From Paenibacillus_E allorhizoplanae (lineage in GTDB: Bacteria; Bacillota; Bacilli; Paenibacillales; NBRC-103111): a stretch of DNA of 64,000 bases. Both the position numbers and the translations under genes were made by a program. Of this stretch, positions 63,124-64,000 are shown piece by piece. The stretch lies in assembly GCF_927798215.1 (NCBI RefSeq), contig NZ_CAKMMW010000015.1, positions 62,001-126,000 of the forward strand. The letters run 5' to 3'. The notes below the pieces were generated by a model. That model made no database searches. It was not told the origin of the DNA and worked only from the letters and a program-made list of their open reading frames with translations. Numbering within the stretch: position 1 is the first letter of the stretch; each line of letters opens with the position of its first letter.

Positions 63124-64000
63124 CCTAGAACATCCTCCCTAGCTCCATCTCGTATCAACGCTTGAATTTCCTCCATTGTTCCAAGCGACGGAATCGCACC
63201 TTTCCGAGTGGTCGCCAAAGCTCCCGCCGCATTCGCAAAGCACAATGCCAGCTGAAGCTCCTCTTCTTCCCACAACTGCAACGCCTTTCCCTTCTCCAAC
63301 ACTTCATATAACAATGCACCGAAAAACGCATCCCCAGCACCAGTAGTATCAAGGGTAAGAACAGGGAAACTCTCCACCTTGCCCCACCAATCCTTCATCT
63401 GATAAAAAGAACCCGCTCCTCCTGCTGTAGCCAAAAGCAAGGTAATTCCATACTGTTCAACTAGTTTTCTCGCTGCCTTTTCTAAATCCTGCTCAGCCGT
63501 CAAGAAGACAAGCTCCTCTTCGGAAACCTTTACCACATCTGCGAGGCTTAGGCCAACGCGAATTACTTCTAGTGCGTGCTCCTCATCTCGCCACAAGGAA
63601 GGACGCCAATTCGGGTCATAGGAAATCAGCGCCCCATTATCCTTCGCAAGCTGAACAGCTTTTAGAGTAGCTGTATAAGCAGGCTCCGCCGTCATTGAAA
63701 TCGAGCCAAAATGAAAAATCCGTGTCTCCCCCAGCATGGCATGATTCAACTCATCTGCTCTCAACAGCTGATCAGCGCCAGGATGCCTTGCAAAATGAAA
63801 CGATCTATCTCCATCTGCATCCAGCTGGACGAAAGCCATCGTCGTATGCGCCTCACATGTCTCTACCAAACCACAATCTGACACGCCGACCTCGAGTAAA
63901 GCTTCGCGTAAATAAGCCCCGAATGGATCGCTGCCCACTTTCCCGATGAACCCCGTTTTCCTGCCGAGCTTCGCCATCGCAGCTGCCACATTTACTGGCG
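63120..64000 (-). CDS. PfkB-family fructokinase (5' end outside window)
   Basis: About 293 residues are visible; the frame runs off the window edge with PVNVAAAMAKLG, which fits the family's early GGAPANVA motif, so only some 30-40 N-terminal residues are missing. The ATP-binding signature LDTTGAGDAFFGALLYEV (catalytic Asp) lies near the C-terminus. It phosphorylates fructose to fructose-6-phosphate. It is directly upstream of the GH32 gene with overlapping start and stop, consistent with sucrose breakdown. Confidence 0.88.
   Translation of the reverse strand, partial: PVNVAAAMAKLGRKTGFIGKVGSDPFGAYLREALLEVGVSDCGLVETCEAHTTMAFVQLDADGDRSFHFARHPGADQLLRADELNHAMLGETRIFHFGSISMTAEPAYTATLKAVQLAKDNGALISYDPNWRPSLWRDEEHALEVIRVGLSLADVVKVSEEELVFLTAEQDLEKAARKLVEQYGITLLLATAGGAGSFYQMKDWWGKVESFPVLTLDTTGAGDAFFGALLYEVLEKGKALQLWEEEELQLALCFANAAGALATTRKGAIPSLGTMEEIQALIRDGAREDVLG

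Noticed and set aside
1..64000. tRNA, rRNA, transposase or phage integrase genes
   Set aside because: None was recognised on reading both strands; the possible insertion of the toxin locus is suggested only by the 64-nt duplication, not by mobility genes.

Overview
The window reads as a chromosomal segment of a Paenibacillus-like Firmicute (Paenibacillaceae). The grounds are S-layer-homology (SLH) anchored exoenzymes, strong GGAGG-type ribosome sites, YesM/YesN-type two-component pairs beside carbohydrate ABC transporters, a 'copper amine oxidase N-terminal' stalk-domain protein, EcsAB, a GH66 dextran system and a cyclic-di-GMP-I riboswitch. No rRNA, tRNA, CRISPR array, transposase or phage gene was seen.

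Layout. 1-758: 3' end of an immune-inhibitor-A (M6) protease gene. 0.8-15.4 kb: dextran/isomaltooligosaccharide module on the minus strand, with a secreted GH15 enzyme, a secreted GH66 enzyme with the CITase domain plan, a cytoplasmic GH66 enzyme, two ABC permeases and a lipoprotein binding protein, then a divergent YesM/YesN pair. 15.6-17.1 kb: polysaccharide flippase. 17.1-21.1 kb: sulfonate operon ssuA-ssuD-ssuC-ssuB with a promoter and a structured, terminator-bearing leader. 21.4-24.6 kb: selO, a DinB protein and a stalk-domain protein, plus a short gene remnant that matches a gene at 36.1 kb exactly over 64 nt. 24.7-35.98 kb: a polymorphic-toxin locus. 36.1-46.5 kb: TIM-barrel and ferritin-like pair, small membrane proteins, a CPA1 antiporter, ecsAB, and a tiny promoter/leader/22-aa ORF unit. 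45.1-59.7 kb: xylan-type module with GH30, YesN/YesM, a 2093-aa GH10/fn3/SLH protein, a binding protein and two permeases. 60.4-64 kb: GH88, GH32 and a fructokinase running off the window.

The most interesting region is 24.7-35.98 kb. One sigma-A-like promoter (35946-35974) feeds a c-di-GMP-I riboswitch, then an SLH-anchored beta-propeller protein, then a 2073-aa secreted Rhs/YD-repeat protein whose C-terminal tip looks like a GxSxG lipase, then a membrane-anchored candidate immunity protein. Downstream lies a graveyard of displaced toxin-tip/immunity cassettes: a degraded tip plus a frameshifted lipoprotein, a WHH-nuclease tip plus a SUKH (SMI1/KNR4) immunity gene, and a broken leucine-rich-repeat gene. 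Each is closed by one of four related terminators. This suggests c-di-GMP-controlled deployment of a surface toxin whose tips have been replaced repeatedly.

The two sugar modules share one logic: a membrane sensor kinase and an AraC-type regulator beside a CUT1 binding protein and two permeases, with secreted hydrolases on the same strand. Neither has its own ATPase, so a shared MsmX-like ATPase elsewhere is expected. Gene-free stretches over 300 nt (6515-6888, 20913-21466, 35742-36123, 44152-44831, 59676-60394) hold hairpins, leaders, promoters or repeats and are described individually.
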